From Gadus chalcogrammus (lineage: Eukaryota; Chordata; Actinopteri; Gadiformes; Gadidae), in NCBI RefSeq assembly GCF_026213295.1, contig NC_079415.1, positions 25,152,610-25,216,609 of the forward strand: a stretch of DNA of 64,000 nucleotides. Reading direction: 5' to 3'. This document shows positions 53,815 to 63,947 of this stretch, one piece after another (within the stretch, counting starts at the first letter, position 1; every line of letters begins with the position of its first letter). The translations under genes were made by a program, and so were the position numbers. The notes beneath the pieces were generated by a model. It worked only from the letters and a program-made list of their open reading frames with translations, made no database searches and had not been told where the DNA came from.

Positions 53815-53901
53815 GTCCAACCCTTATCCAGGAGTACGGTACCAGAGCTGAGACTGTTCGTGGAGGTAAGCCCCACCAGATCTAACTGATAGCGCTCCAC
53901 C

Positions 53902-54134
53902 TGATCGCTGTTTTGATTGTTTTTTTTGTTTTGTTTTGTCTTGTTTTTGTTTTATTTATTTCTTATTGCTTATGTTTATTTATTTATTTATTTATTTATT
54001 TATTTTTCCACAATGTCTTGTTTTTGTTTTTTTTTGTTTTTTTTTTAAATGTATGATGACTATATGCTCTGTAAGGTGACCTTGGGTGTTTTGAAAGGCG
54101 CCTCTAAATTAAATGTATTATTATTATTATTATT
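53902..54134 (+). mobile_element. short L2/SINE-type 3' end inserted in the LINE
   Basis: It consists of T-rich and TTTA-rich low-complexity sequence followed by GGTGACCTTGGGTGTTTTG, GGCGCCTCTAAATTAAATG and a (TAT)n tail, a retroposon 3' end. LINE sequence on both sides joins with an ACC overlap. The 5' part is lost or only microsatellite. Confidence 0.65.
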
Positions 54135-54272
54135 ACCTCCCTCACAAGCTCCGGTTCCTTTCCCCACAGCAAGGTGACGTTCCACGTCCCCAGAGCCAGC
54201 TTCTGTCGCCCGGTTCTGGTCCGTCGAGACCCCTGACCTTCGCTGCCACCCATGTGGCTGCGCACCCGACCC

Positions 54273-55451
54273 CAGTGGTGTAGTCTATTTTATTGTAGTG
54301 GGTATACTGTGATAATTCCCTCCCAGCCACGTACAAACCCGTCCGACCGGTACGTGTACGTGTGTGGCGCTTATGGGGTGTCGCACCACACTCACCAACG
54401 CAGGGGTCTACAACCCGCTGATTTAAGAGTATAACGATTATCAACAATCATGGAAAGCTGAGTAGGTTTATCAGTTTTAATAACAGTATGAACAAATAGA
54501 ACACAAAAATTACAAGTTGTCCTTTGTAATAGCATGTGCTATTGCTACTATGTATCTATAGTAGCAATAGCACATGCTAAACAAGGACAAAATCTACTCA
54601 AAATAATTTAATGAACTGTTTACATCCATGGCTAACCAGGGCATGAGAAGGAGATGACAGGAGACTAATGTTTTACTCTTTCAATTGCTCTAATTTGAGC
54701 TCTTACTGTTGTTATCTAACATACCAGTAATTGAATTGTGTAAAAGTGTGAAATTACTGCACCTTAAATTGCAGTACTGCACATGAATTAGCTATACTCT
54801 CATTTGCATAGTGATTAACATTATGAATTTCAATTGTGTATACCAACTGTATGTTGGCTGACATTTACCTATAACTTTTTTTCCCTCCACTCTAACCAAG
54901 GATGCCTGTTTTAAATTCCCTAGCCTGACACCCAGTCTGAAAGGCTGGCCAGGGGTTCTCATCTAAAAGTAACAAGGAGATATAAAGTGGGATTAAAACA
55001 TTGTCTTCTGTTGACTACTTATTATGTGGTTTACACATTCATATGGGAGGACTGGACACACACACACACACACATGCACACACGCACACACACGCACACA
55101 CACGCACGCACACACACGCACACACACGCGAGAAGGAGGGGCTCGGCCCGCCAACTAACGTGCAGAGATGCAGGGGCAGCTTTGCGCTTCGTAACAGAGA
55201 CAGGGCAGAGCGCGAGCGCGCAGCGGGAATTTTATGAATGGTGAATGTAGGAGATAACTTCCCCTGCTTAAAGTATTTTATTGCAGTTATACCCAACCGA
55301 TATTTCCGAAAAATAAACACAGAAGTGAAAGATCTGTCACAAGACGATTGATGCGTATCCGTGCACATTTTTAAGTGGGTATACGCAAATCCTGGTGCGT
55401 TCCTAGTGGGTATACGGCGTATACCTACGTATCACGTAGACTACACCACTG
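54273..55451. mobile_element. hAT-type element inserted in the LINE 5' region
   Basis: The ends CAGTGGTGTAGTCTA and TAGACTACACCACTG are flanked by CCCGACCC (54265-54272 and 55452-55459). Both subterminal parts repeat GTGGGTATAC-like motifs. It contains a hairpin of about 30-nt arms at 54519-54590 and a CA/CG microsatellite at 55059-55130. It has no transposase. Confidence 0.92.
54519..54590. repeat. hairpin inside the hAT element
   Basis: TGTCCTTTGT and AGCATGTGCTATTGCTACTAT are followed by the inverse after a 6-nt loop near 54556. It may be a tiny inserted palindromic element. Confidence 0.7.
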
Positions 55452-55887
55452 CCCGACCCCAACGGGTCTTCTCACAGGTGGTGGGCCCATGGGATGAAGA
55501 GAGGGGGGGTGCCACGTAGTTTGTTCGGGCTGTGCCCGACCGGGCTCCGTGACAAACCCGGCCACCAGGCGCTCACCATCGAGCCCTCCGTCTGGGCCTG
55601 GCTCCAGACGGGGGCCCCGGGCTTCCTCCGGGCCGGGTCACATCTCCTCTTCTTACGTTATTCATTGAGGATTTTTGAACAATTCTTAGTCTGGCCCCTC
55701 ACCTGAGACCACTCTGCCATGAGAGACCCTACCAGGAGCACAAGGCTCCAGACAACACAGCCCTCAGGTTCACAGGGACACGCAAACCTCTCCACCACGA
55801 TAAGGTGACGGTTCCAGGAGAGGGCAAAGCAACTTAAATAGCTCAAACTTTACTCATTGAAACAATGTCATATCAACCAATCACTTA

Positions 55888-56773
55888 CGGATGACTCTCA
55901 AGACTGGCCAATATAGCCTCGTTAACTTCCTCATCAGAGGACAGGTCTGGCATGGCTCCCATGATTTTCAGGTAGGTGTCATAATTGTCACTGACAAGTG
56001 CGGACCGGCTCAATGAATTGTCAGTTTGTAAGTCACTGGGCACTTGTGGTGGGGGCAGGTAACTGGGCGCTTGTTGTGGGGGCTGGTTGGCTCTAGCCCT
56101 TGTTTCGACAGGAACCTGCGTATGACTTCTGCGGTTCCTTCCCCTAGTAGTCATACTGTGGTCATTGGATGCTGACCTATTGTCCTCTTCATCCAACTCC
56201 ATACCGTCCTCGGAGTCCGTGCTGTCCAACTAAAACACAACAAAAATAATTAAAAAGATTGCCGGTAAGCCCACTTCCTAAGTATTACAACCTCTTGCCT
56301 ACATTCACATTATGAAGAGAGCATGTGTACATCATTTATTGTACAATAATTGATCTATGGTCGTATGGCTCTGTTCTAGGACCTCCCTGTCCTTCTGTGT
56401 GGTTGTGTGAATTGGTTCAGTGTTTAAAATGTGTGTGTGTGACAAAAGAGGGTAACTCTAGAGCAATGCGAGATGACATTAACTGAGACCAACTCCTTTA
56501 TATCCTAACACCCTGTGAAGGTGTGAACTATCATATTCTGTATAAATTAAATCAGTACCTTGTATCCATAGGATTTTTTTCTTTAAAGGCTTGCTCTATC
56601 TCAATGATGACGGTCCGGCTGTTCCAGGACTTGTGTATTTCGAAGGCATTCAATATGAAGCCTCTATCATGTAGTTTTCTCCGTGTTTTATGTTTACACA
56701 CTAGGTCCCAAGATGAGCTAGGAAACAATGTCACATCCTTTAGGAAGGTAGGGTGGTTTGGGGTAGAAGGTCT
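55888..56773 (-). CDS. two spliced exons of an unidentified gene
   Basis: The upstream exon (about 56773-56564) is bounded by a TGTAG acceptor and an ACAAG|GTACTG donor and encodes a segment with HKTRRKLHDRGFILNAFEIH and TVIIEIEQAFKEKNPMD. The next exon (about 56229-55888) follows a TTTTAG acceptor and encodes an acidic then proline-rich tail (DSTDSEDGMELDEEDN ... SSDEEVNEAILASLESHP), ending at 55888. Frames are open and base composition is gene-like. The first segment recalls a module in fish multicopy G2E3/HECT-like proteins, but this is a weak resemblance. It could be part of a TE-carried gene; upstream exons were not identified. Confidence 0.45.
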
Positions 56774-56799
56774 ACAAAAAGAAAACATTACATACAGCC

Positions 56800-57296
56800 A
56801 TTACCAAACAAATCGACATACAATTCGATGAATGATTGATTCTATCAAATATTAAAAACAAACAAAGAAGCCTTCCAGGTTCAGTTAGTAAGTAATCTAC
56901 AATAAAATAACTGATAAGAGTATAACAATAGGCCATTTTCTCGCTAGTGTCCAGCTTATGTACTTCACTGTACGGAAGCATATTGGTAGATTTACACAAA
57001 TGGCAATATGTTCTGCAATCAACAACTCAATCTGAAATGAAATTGTGCATACTGTATAAATGAAGGAAAATGCATAAATAAGAGAGAAGCTTGCATCATG
57101 ATTCATCTTAATGGCATGAGAAACATCATCACCTAGCCAGATGATTGCAACGGGAGCGTGTCTATGTTCCTCGGGTCCTATGTTCCCCTCTTTGTATGAA
57201 ACTGTTCCACGCTTTTCCCAAAAAGGGTTCTATGTTCCCCGATATGTATGTGTTACTTTTTCCCCCATTACTGCCAAATTCCGGCCGAGATAACGA
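56800..57296. other. unassigned stretch upstream of the two-exon gene
   Basis: AT-rich with no supportable exon. The overlapping minus-strand frames at 56772-57106 are hydrophobic and motif-free. Confidence 0.3.
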
Positions 57297-57620
57297 TAGT
57301 TATGTTATTATAACTCTAGTTCTATGATTGTAGGCATAGCCGTCTAGGCTTCGCCTCATGGGCTTGTCCCGTGCGCGCGCTGAAAATTTCAAACTATGCA
57401 CCAATCAGCGTGGGCACCGCCCACATTTCCCACTGTAACGTGTCTATATAACGCGGTGTATACCGTCGTTCATCCTCCACGCTTTTCTTTCAGCATTTGG
57501 AGGGTACAGCAGGTGGGAAACTAGACGGCTATGCCTACAATCATAGAACTAGAGTTATAATAACATAACTATCGTACTATTTCATGTAGGCTACGCCGTC
57601 TAGGCTTCGCCTTATGGGCT
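57297..57620. repeat. DIRS terminal inverted and split direct repeats
   Basis: A segment of about 55 bp at 57297-57352 (ATAGTTATGTTATTATAAC ... GGCATAGCCGTCTAG) is repeated in inverse at 57523-57575. Part of it (GCCGTCTAGGCTTCGCCT-ATGGGCT) occurs again directly at 57590-57618. Such arrangements provide the joining sites for the circular intermediate of DIRS elements. Confidence 0.8.
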
Positions 57621-58148
57621 AAGGTGAAGCTGCGAGCGGAGCCCGATCAATGTACTCCTGCTGGACCCCAGTCAAAACGACTTAAGTCACCAGAGCACAT
57701 TAAGACTCAAAAAGCCAAGGAAGTGTAAAACACAACAGCTTAATAAAAAAAACTAATTCCTCCTAGATCAAGCAAGGCAATGATCAAGAGAGAAAAAAGT
57801 GAGTCTGTAAAGACTCCGGCTCTAATCCATGCTTCATGGAACCCATGAAAAGGAAAAGAAAAACCAGAGCAACACGGTTTCCATTAGGTCCGCTACCACC
57901 GGGGGCGGAGCTACGGAATCCGGCTCTCCAATAAGGGGTCTCTCTCGGCCGTTTCTTATTTGAAAGAAACGGCGGGAGTGCCATACTGGCAAACAAAACC
58001 ACCTGACAATTGGCGGGCCAATAGAAAAAAACCCTAGCCTGTTTTTCATTTGAAAAACGGTGGGAGAGTAAGACTGGTAGTCAAGTCCAACTCGCCAGCC
58101 GGCGAGAGGAAATCCAACCACGCCGCTTTAAAGAACATGTCTATATTC

Positions 58149-59250
58149 TTAAGCCGTAAAAGGGGTCCCGGACTCCAGCACAGAGTTGCCGAGTGAACCC
58201 CTGGACATGTCTAACATGTAAAAACGGACATAGGGGCCGGGGGAAGACCAAGACGCAGCCGAGCAGATGTCTTCCACCGAAACGCCCTTGAGTAGAGCTG
58301 TTGATGCGGCCACGATCCGTGTGGAGTAAGCTTTAACGCCCAACGGTGATGCCAAGCCCTGCCGAGAGTAGGCTAAGCAAACACCCTCACATATCCAGCG
58401 AGAAAACCACTGCTTAGAGAGAGAGCGGCCCCTGCTAGCGTCGCCATATCACACAAACAACTGTTGTGTGGAGCGGAACGCGGCCTAGCGATTCACGTAC
58501 ATAGCCAATGCCCGAACCGGGCACAGGAGATGCATCTCCGCCTCCGCCTCACTAGAATGAGGCGGGGGGTGAAAAGTCTTAAGCACAATATCCCTCGACC
58601 GAAAATAACTATTAATGTTCTTCGGGAGGAACACAGGATTAGGTCTGAGCAACGTGAAGGAGCTGTCCTCGTTTAGCAACAAGCAACTCGGGCTGACAGA
58701 CAGAGCGGTTAGCTCACCGGCCCGCTTGGCAGAAACCAAGGCCAACAAGAGCGCCGTCTTAAAGGACAGGGCATCCAAAGTGGCCTGAGAAAGAGGCTCG
58801 AAAGGATCCCTGGACAATCCGCGCAACACGGTGGGGAGATCCCAGCGTGGTGTAAGCATGCGTGAAAACAGGCCTAACCCGTCTAGCCCCACGCAAGAAT
58901 CTCTTGACCAGTGGATGGCTGAAGATCGGTCCACCATCACAGCCTGCATGGCCAGCCGAAACGGCTGCCGCATAGACCTTGATAGTGGAGAAGGCCAAAC
59001 CTTTCTCCAATAAGTTTTGCAGAAACGAAAGCACACTTCCCACTTCGCATTGAGATGGGACAGCGTGGTTCCTCTCACACCAATTAGAGAAGGCGCACCA
59101 CTTCGCCGCATAGAGGGAAGAAATAGAAGGCGCACGAGCACTCTGAATAGTGTTGATAACCGTCTCAGGCAAACCTTTGCCCTGCAGGATCAACCTCTCA
59201 GGAGCCAAACCAACAGCCGTCCCAAGACATCGGGCAGGGGGTGCACCGTC
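58149..59250 (-). pseudogene. DIRS tyrosine recombinase
   Basis: The N-terminal helical part (ISSLYAAKWCAFSNWCERN ... SFLQNLLEKGLAFSTIKVY) shifts frame near 58855 into the catalytic half. The first arginine region is LVSAKRAGELTALS and the second is VKAYSTRIVAAS, where the usual histidine before STR is a tyrosine. The nucleophile region is CSAASWSSPGPYVRFYML. A stop at 58485-58487 separates it from the last part. Recombinases of this class join the circular cDNA to target DNA. The altered box-II histidine plus frame breaks make activity unlikely. Confidence 0.82.
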
Positions 59251-60360
59251 CCGTGGGCCTGTGAAAGTGCATCCGGCCTGAACGGTACCGGCCATGGCGC
59301 CGACCACGAGAGCGCAGCCAGCTCTGGAAACCACAGAGCTGATCGGTTCTCCGGGGCCACTAATATCAGGGACAGTCTCTCCTGTCTGACCCGTTCCAGA
59401 AGAGGAAGGATCAGCTGGAGCGGGGGAAATGCATACAAGAGGGCCAAGGTGTGTGTGCCAACGCATCTACCCCCAACGGGGGGAGATCCCGAGGGCTGAG
59501 GGAGAACCACCATCTGCAGTGCGTGGTCTCCCTGGACGCAAAGAGGTCCACCTGCGCCGTCCCGAACCTCTGCCAGATCAGTCTGACAATGTCGGGATGT
59601 AACCGCCACTCGTCTCGGCGGGGACCGCCTCGAGACATGAGGTCCGCCTCAAAGTTCTGGGCGCCCGCGATATGCAGGGCTCTCAGACTGAGGAGATACT
59701 GATGAGCCCAAAGCCAGAGCTCGACCGTCCTTCGGTGGAGAGCAGGGGAGCGGACTCCCCCCTGTCTGTTGATGTACGCCGCCGCCGACACGCTGTCTGT
59801 CCTGATCAGAACGTGGCGGCCGCGCACCAGGTGAAAGAAATGCAACAGCACTTTCCTCACAGTGTCGAGCTCCAACACATTTATGTGTGCTGCAGGGGGC
59901 GTGCGCCACTCGTCTCTGACTGAGTGAGAGAGGCACATTCCTACCCAACCCGTCAACGAGGCGTCCGTGAAGACCACTACGTAGGACGCCACCCTGCCCA
60001 GGGGAACACCCCTGAGAAGGGCGGAGGGTCTTTTCCAATATTCCAGGTCTGGCGACACCGAATGGGGAACGAGGAACACTCTGAGCTTGTGTCGCCTGGG
60101 GTCCAACCGTTGGCGAGCAAACCACCGCTGGAGTCTGCGCATAAAAAGCAGACCCAGGGGGACCACGGGGTGGGCAGCTGCCATCAGCCCTAACAGGTGC
60201 ATGGTGGACAGTGCGGTCACGTTTCTGCGAATGCGAAAACGGGAGAGCGCCGACAGGATGGCGTCCGAGGAGGCAAAAGCATCGCAGTCATGGTGGCTGA
60301 GTCTAGGCAAAGCGGAGAAACTTCCTGTGCGCCTGCCGAACAGGGACGTGGGAGTAAGCA
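59190..60360 (-). pseudogene. DIRS RNase H and linker region
   Basis: The frame 60361-59411 includes the end of RT/connection (LGLMAAAHPVVPLGLLFMRR) and RNase H motifs: YVVVFTDASLTGWVG, INVLELDTVRKVL and LIRTDSVSAAAYINRQGG, ending with VDLFASRETTHC. A frameshift near 59430 continues in another frame (LLYAFPPLQLILPLLERVR, LILVAPENRSALWFPEL) toward the recombinase. Confidence 0.8.
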
Positions 60361-60760
60361 TCCTTGAGATCCAGGGATGTGAACCAATCGCCCTCTCTCA
60401 CACACCGGAACAACGCTCCGACAGTGAGCATTCTGAACTTCCTCGTGGCAACGAATCTGTTGAACACGCGAAGATCCAGAATAGGTCACTTTTCCTCTGA
60501 CTTCTTGGAAACCAGGAAGTAGCGGGAATAAAACCCTAGGTGAGACTCGTGGGGGGGAACGACATTGATGGCCCCCTTCACCAAGAGACGTGCCACCTCT
60601 GCTGCCAGAGCCGTGCTCGCAGCCGGGTCCCGTAGCGTGGTCTCCACCAACTCCATAAAGGGTGGGGGACGACGCTTGAACTGTATGGGATGGCCCCATC
60701 TCAACGTGGTGTCCAACCACAATGGCAGAACGCACCGCTCTTGCCAACACGCATAGCGGT
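60336..60760 (-). pseudogene. DIRS reverse transcriptase N-terminal part (copy 1)
   Basis: It encodes IQFKRRPPPFMELVETTL, LAAEVARLLVKGAINVVPP, GFYSRYFLVSKK and, after an in-frame stop, PILDLRVFNRFVATRKF and FTSLDLKDAYSHVPV. It stops at KFLRFA, followed at once by connection/RNase H sequence, so the palm with the catalytic Asp-Asp pair is deleted. A second copy of this segment lies at 61432-61856. Confidence 0.75.
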
Positions 60761-61431
60761 CGGAGAGAGGGCAAGCCGAAAGCTGACCGTCCAGGAATAA
60801 CCCATATTCCTCGGCCCCTACCGCTTCCACACCGCGTGTGAACCAAGGAGGGCTTCCCATGAAAGGGAGGAGGCTCAGCGAGCGTAGGAGACGTACCAGA
60901 ACCAGCCGCTGTAAAAACAACGAGCTGTCTAGACGTTGCACTCGCGCCCGCTGAACAGGGAGCGAGCCGTCCGGCCACCGCACCTGTGCGCATGCGCTGT
61001 CCGCAGGCTGTAGCCACAGCGCGCGGACCCGTCTCCTCACCTCCCACAAACTGTTGAAGGGAGGTAGAGGGGATAATGTGGGAAACCAGGAGACCGGTAC
61101 AAGCGGCTGTATCCACGGCCTCGGGCAACGAGTCTCTGATCCGTCCACGAGGCTCCAAGGGACGCCGCTTCTTAGAAGCAGGTGAACCAGAGGCCATGTG
61201 AACACGCCGTCCGACCGCCACCCGGCCTACAGCCACCGGGCTGAGGGGGGGAAAGAGGCAACATGGAGGAACGCACCACAAGCGTAGGAGGCAGGTGGCC
61301 TAAGGAATAACAGTCTGTCCGTGAGAATCGTTCCCGGTTCGGGGCGAATCCCACGGGCTCCTCCCACCAGCAGGCCGGGAGGAAGCGGGGTCCAGGCCGG
61401 TCCCAGCGTTCCGGGGGGCCGTCTCCATGAT

Positions 61432-61856
61432 CAGAACGCCGAACAGGGATGTGGAAGTAAGCATCCTTGAGATCCAGGGATGTGAATCAATCGCCCTCTC
61501 TCACACACCGGAGCAACGCTCCGACAGTGAGCATTCTGAATATCCTTGCGGCAACGAATCTGTTGAACACGCGAAGATCCAGAATAGGTCTCTTTTCCCC
61601 TGACTTCTTGGAAACCAGGAAGTAGCGGGAATAAAACCCTGGGTGAGACTCGTGGAGGGAACGACAGTGATGGCCCCCTTCACCAAGAGACGGGCCACCT
61701 CTGCTGCCAGAGCCGTGCTCACAGCCGGGTCCCGTAGCGTGGTCTCCACCAACCCCATAAAGGGTGGGGGACGACGCTTGAACTGTATGGGATGGCCCCA
61801 TCTCAACGTGTTGTCCAACCACGATGGTAGAACGCACCGCCGACAATCTGTCTCTG
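61432..61856 (-). repeat. second copy of the DIRS RT N-terminal segment
   Basis: Bases 61432-61856 match 60336-60760 with scattered differences (same orientation, offset about 1095 bp). Between them, 60760-61430 carries DIRS linker sequence on the minus strand. This is a tandem duplication inside the element, old enough for several substitutions. Confidence 0.85.
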
Positions 61857-61984
61857 GAGGCGGTCGGGGGGCATGCAGCGGCTTTTCGTTAGGGCGCCAT
61901 TTGGCGCCCGGACAGAAAAGCGCTGCCAGGGAAGGCTCCAGGCGAGGGATCCCCCTCGCCTGAGTATCGGCCCACCCCTCCACG

Positions 61985-62485
61985 TTGGTGAAATCCGTGA
62001 AGGATTTTCACCGGGGCCTTCAGGGTCGAAGGGTCCCCACCGGCAGCAGTGAACAGGTGCTGCACAGGCGGGAACAGGGGGCACTGGGTAGCCCGCCGGG
62101 AAGAAGATGGGGTGCGAAATCACTCGCCCTGCATATCATCAGATACGGGGACGAGAGGCAGGGCCGGCATGGGAATCCCCTTGATGGCCGCCGCCTCACC
62201 CATGATCTCCAGAAGAGATCAGCCATCTGGCGCAGTTTCCCACGTTGGACGACGGTGGCGGTTGTAACCCGGGAGCGGGAAAAACCGGACGCCGAGTCAG
62301 CGAAGATGTCGTCCATGGAGGCGTCGTCGTCGGCGTCGATGATGCCGTCGTCGTCGTCCAGATCAGGGCCGTCCCTGAACAGGTGGATGGCGTCAGAGAG
62401 GTCCACCGCAGGAGAAAAGAAGAGATGCCTGGAGAGGATCCCCTCTTCAGGCAGCTCCCGGCAGGCGACACAGGAGAAATGTTAG
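61985..62485 (-). pseudogene. DIRS gag-like region
   Basis: The minus-strand frame includes CRELPEEGILSRHLF, VDLSDAIHLFRDGPDLDDD and an acidic stretch, then QRGKLRQMADLFWRSW. Acidic, low-complexity N-terminal proteins precede RT in DIRS elements. Shifts into a second frame are evident. Assignment is by position more than by motif. Confidence 0.5.
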
Positions 62486-62585
62486 ACTATTAACAATATA
62501 ATATAAAATGATACAGTAATGCACCCATTCTTTGTCTTTGGATCTTTTGAATAAATGGATCAATATATGGTGAATCACAATGATC

Positions 62586-63529
62586 TGTCACGGTTAGCGG
62601 GTGGCAGGCAGGCAGGTTGGACAGTTCGGTTAAAAAGATAATTTATTAACTCAAAAGGCAAGGAACACGGGGGTTACGCGGGTAACACAGGGAACACCGG
62701 GAACACAGGTAACCCGGGGATTCCACCGGACACGTTACGGCAACGTTACGGCTGCGACTCTGCCCTGCTTGCATTTCCACCGGGCGCGTTACGGCAGCGC
62801 AGCGTTGCCATAGGAGCCAGCCGTATTCACGCGAGATCACGCGATAATTCTAAACCTAATGTACTTAACTTCCACTCCCAAAACGACTGCAATTAAATGC
62901 CACGCCTTGTCCTTCCGGCCATTGCCCTTATAAAAAGGATGATTTGGTACATAAATGACGTTGTGATAGGCTACATGAGCTGAGTATTGTGTTTTATTTT
63001 GAAAATTAACCGGATGCTCTATGGCTTTTACTTTTTCACTTCCTGCCCTGCTCGATCTGCTCTGTTGAAATTGACGCGGTTCAGCAACGGCTTGCGGCCA
63101 AAATAGAAATGCTACGGAATGATAGCGCTGCGGCACGGCGAGCTGCTCCTGGGACGTTGCTGAGACGTTCCGCATCCGCGCCCGGTGGAAATGGTCTCAT
63201 TGATTAGAGTGGAACCTATCTGCTGCGGTGACCGCGGCCAAGATGTGCCGCAGCCGTAACGTTGCCGTAACGCGTCCGGTGGAATCAGGCCTTAACACAC
63301 AGGACACAACTCATCACAAACTAAAATGATCCGACAAGGAACAAAGGAAAGACAAGGGCTTAAATACAAAACACACACAGGGCACGCAACGAGTAACAGC
63401 TGAAACACATTAGGGGAGGGAGCAGTAATCACACAGGAGGGAAACCTGACATGTGGAGAAACAAGACCGATACCAAAGTAAAACAGGTAACACACCAAAA
63501 CAAGACAAGGAAACCGACAGACCATGACA
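62586..63529. repeat. solo LTR with 5-bp target duplication, holding a MITE
   Basis: The ends TGTCACGGTTAG and GACCATGACA (TG...CA; near-inverted TGTCA/TGACA) lie between TGATC at 62581-62585 and 63530-63534. Without the inner MITE the LTR is about 370 bp. Reverse orientation starts TGTCATGGTCTGTCGG, a familiar fish LTR form. No internal region is adjacent. Confidence 0.85.
62717..63290. mobile_element. MITE inside the solo LTR
   Basis: The inverted termini GATTCCACCGGAC and CGTTACGGCAACGTTACGG lie at the left (from about 62717) and, inverted, at the right (to about 63290). The interior repeats GTTACGGCAGCGCAGCG and GAACGTCTCAGCAACG-type motifs. The exact target duplication is unclear. Non-coding. 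Confidence 0.75.
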
Positions 63530-63534
63530 TGATC

Positions 63535-63781
63535 GCAAGCAGAGGACCTTGAGAGTTATTGAGCAGCAGCTGAACCAGTCTAAAAATCGGACACGTTAAC
63601 GGAGCACTGAACTAGGCCCTCTCGGATGCCATTTGTTTCACTACGACTCCTTTCAGCTGCACAACTCTCTTCTCCAGCAAAAAAGAATAGGGGATTATCA
63701 TGCTGATACGTATTACTTCCGCTTTTGGTGATCATTGTGCACTGTGACATCCGGTGAATAACTCATCACTCTGGCGAAACG
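63535..63781. promoter_or_regulatory. possible upstream/promoter region of the next exon
   Basis: A 247-bp gap lies between the solo LTR and an exon start. The minus strand at about 63609-63680 reads LLEKRVVQLKGVVVKQMASERA before a stop, after an acceptor-like TTTTTTGCTGGAG. It could be the coiled-coil last exon of a divergent gene. No core promoter element is certain. Confidence 0.2.
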
Positions 63782-63947
63782 ATGATGGAGGACCGGCAAT
63801 TCACTTTCACTACATCCCTGATAAATCTACCCAAAATCACGTTTTCTGACGTTCACAGACTCACTGAACAACATTCCATTACAGCCCGCTCCAAACTGGA
63901 CAAGGGATACAGTTTATTTTTCGAGAAATATATCTACGACTACGAAG
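63782..63947 (+). CDS. first exon of an unidentified gene, continues outside the window
   Basis: ATGATGG at 63782 opens a frame of 55 residues (DRQFTFTTSLINLPKITF ... KLDKGYSLFFEKYIYDYE) ending at a strong donor, GAAG|GTGAGT at 63948. The segment resembles N-termini of multicopy fish proteins that later carry a YqaJ-type nuclease domain, but the rest is beyond the window, so the function cannot be stated. Confidence 0.4.

Larger units (their letters stand above)
49842..55452 (-). pseudogene. LINE apurinic-type endonuclease domain, split
   Basis: The main part (50768-49842) carries the Mg-binding and catalytic motifs [14 protein letters not shown] and [10 protein letters not shown] and breaks frame near 49885. 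Its N-terminal pieces lie beyond the insertions: YQLDLVGLTSTNS at about 53823-53900 and LALGTWNVTLLWG at about 54140-54240. Joining across the hAT, minus one duplication copy, keeps the reading frame. The apparent ATG at 50849 lies in the hAT terminus and is not the true start. Confidence 0.85.
47970..55720 (-). mobile_element. Rex3-like RTE-clade LINE, interrupted three times
   Basis: The 3' end (low coordinates) has CCGGATAAGCGGACGAAAATG followed by a (GATGA)n-type tail at about 47970-47998, the arrangement known from Rex3. Reverse transcriptase and endonuclease frames follow on the minus strand. Within the endonuclease region it is split by a hAT (50769-53814), an L2-type tail (53902-54134) and a hAT MITE (54273-55451). 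LINE sequence resumes after each, up to about 55720 in the GC-rich 5' region. Clade assignment is from motif recognition. Confidence 0.82.
57297..62485 (-). mobile_element. DIRS-type tyrosine-recombinase retroelement, decayed
   Basis: The minus-strand order is gag-like region (about 62480-62000), RT start, RNase H, a linker and a tyrosine recombinase ending at 58149, then a non-coding end with inverted and split-direct repeats at 57297-57620. Tyrosine recombinase in place of a DDE integrase, with no LTRs, is diagnostic of DIRS. The RT core is deleted, a segment of about 420 bp is duplicated, and frames break repeatedly. The right-hand terminal repeat is not seen, so the 5' end is probably truncated. 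Confidence 0.85.
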
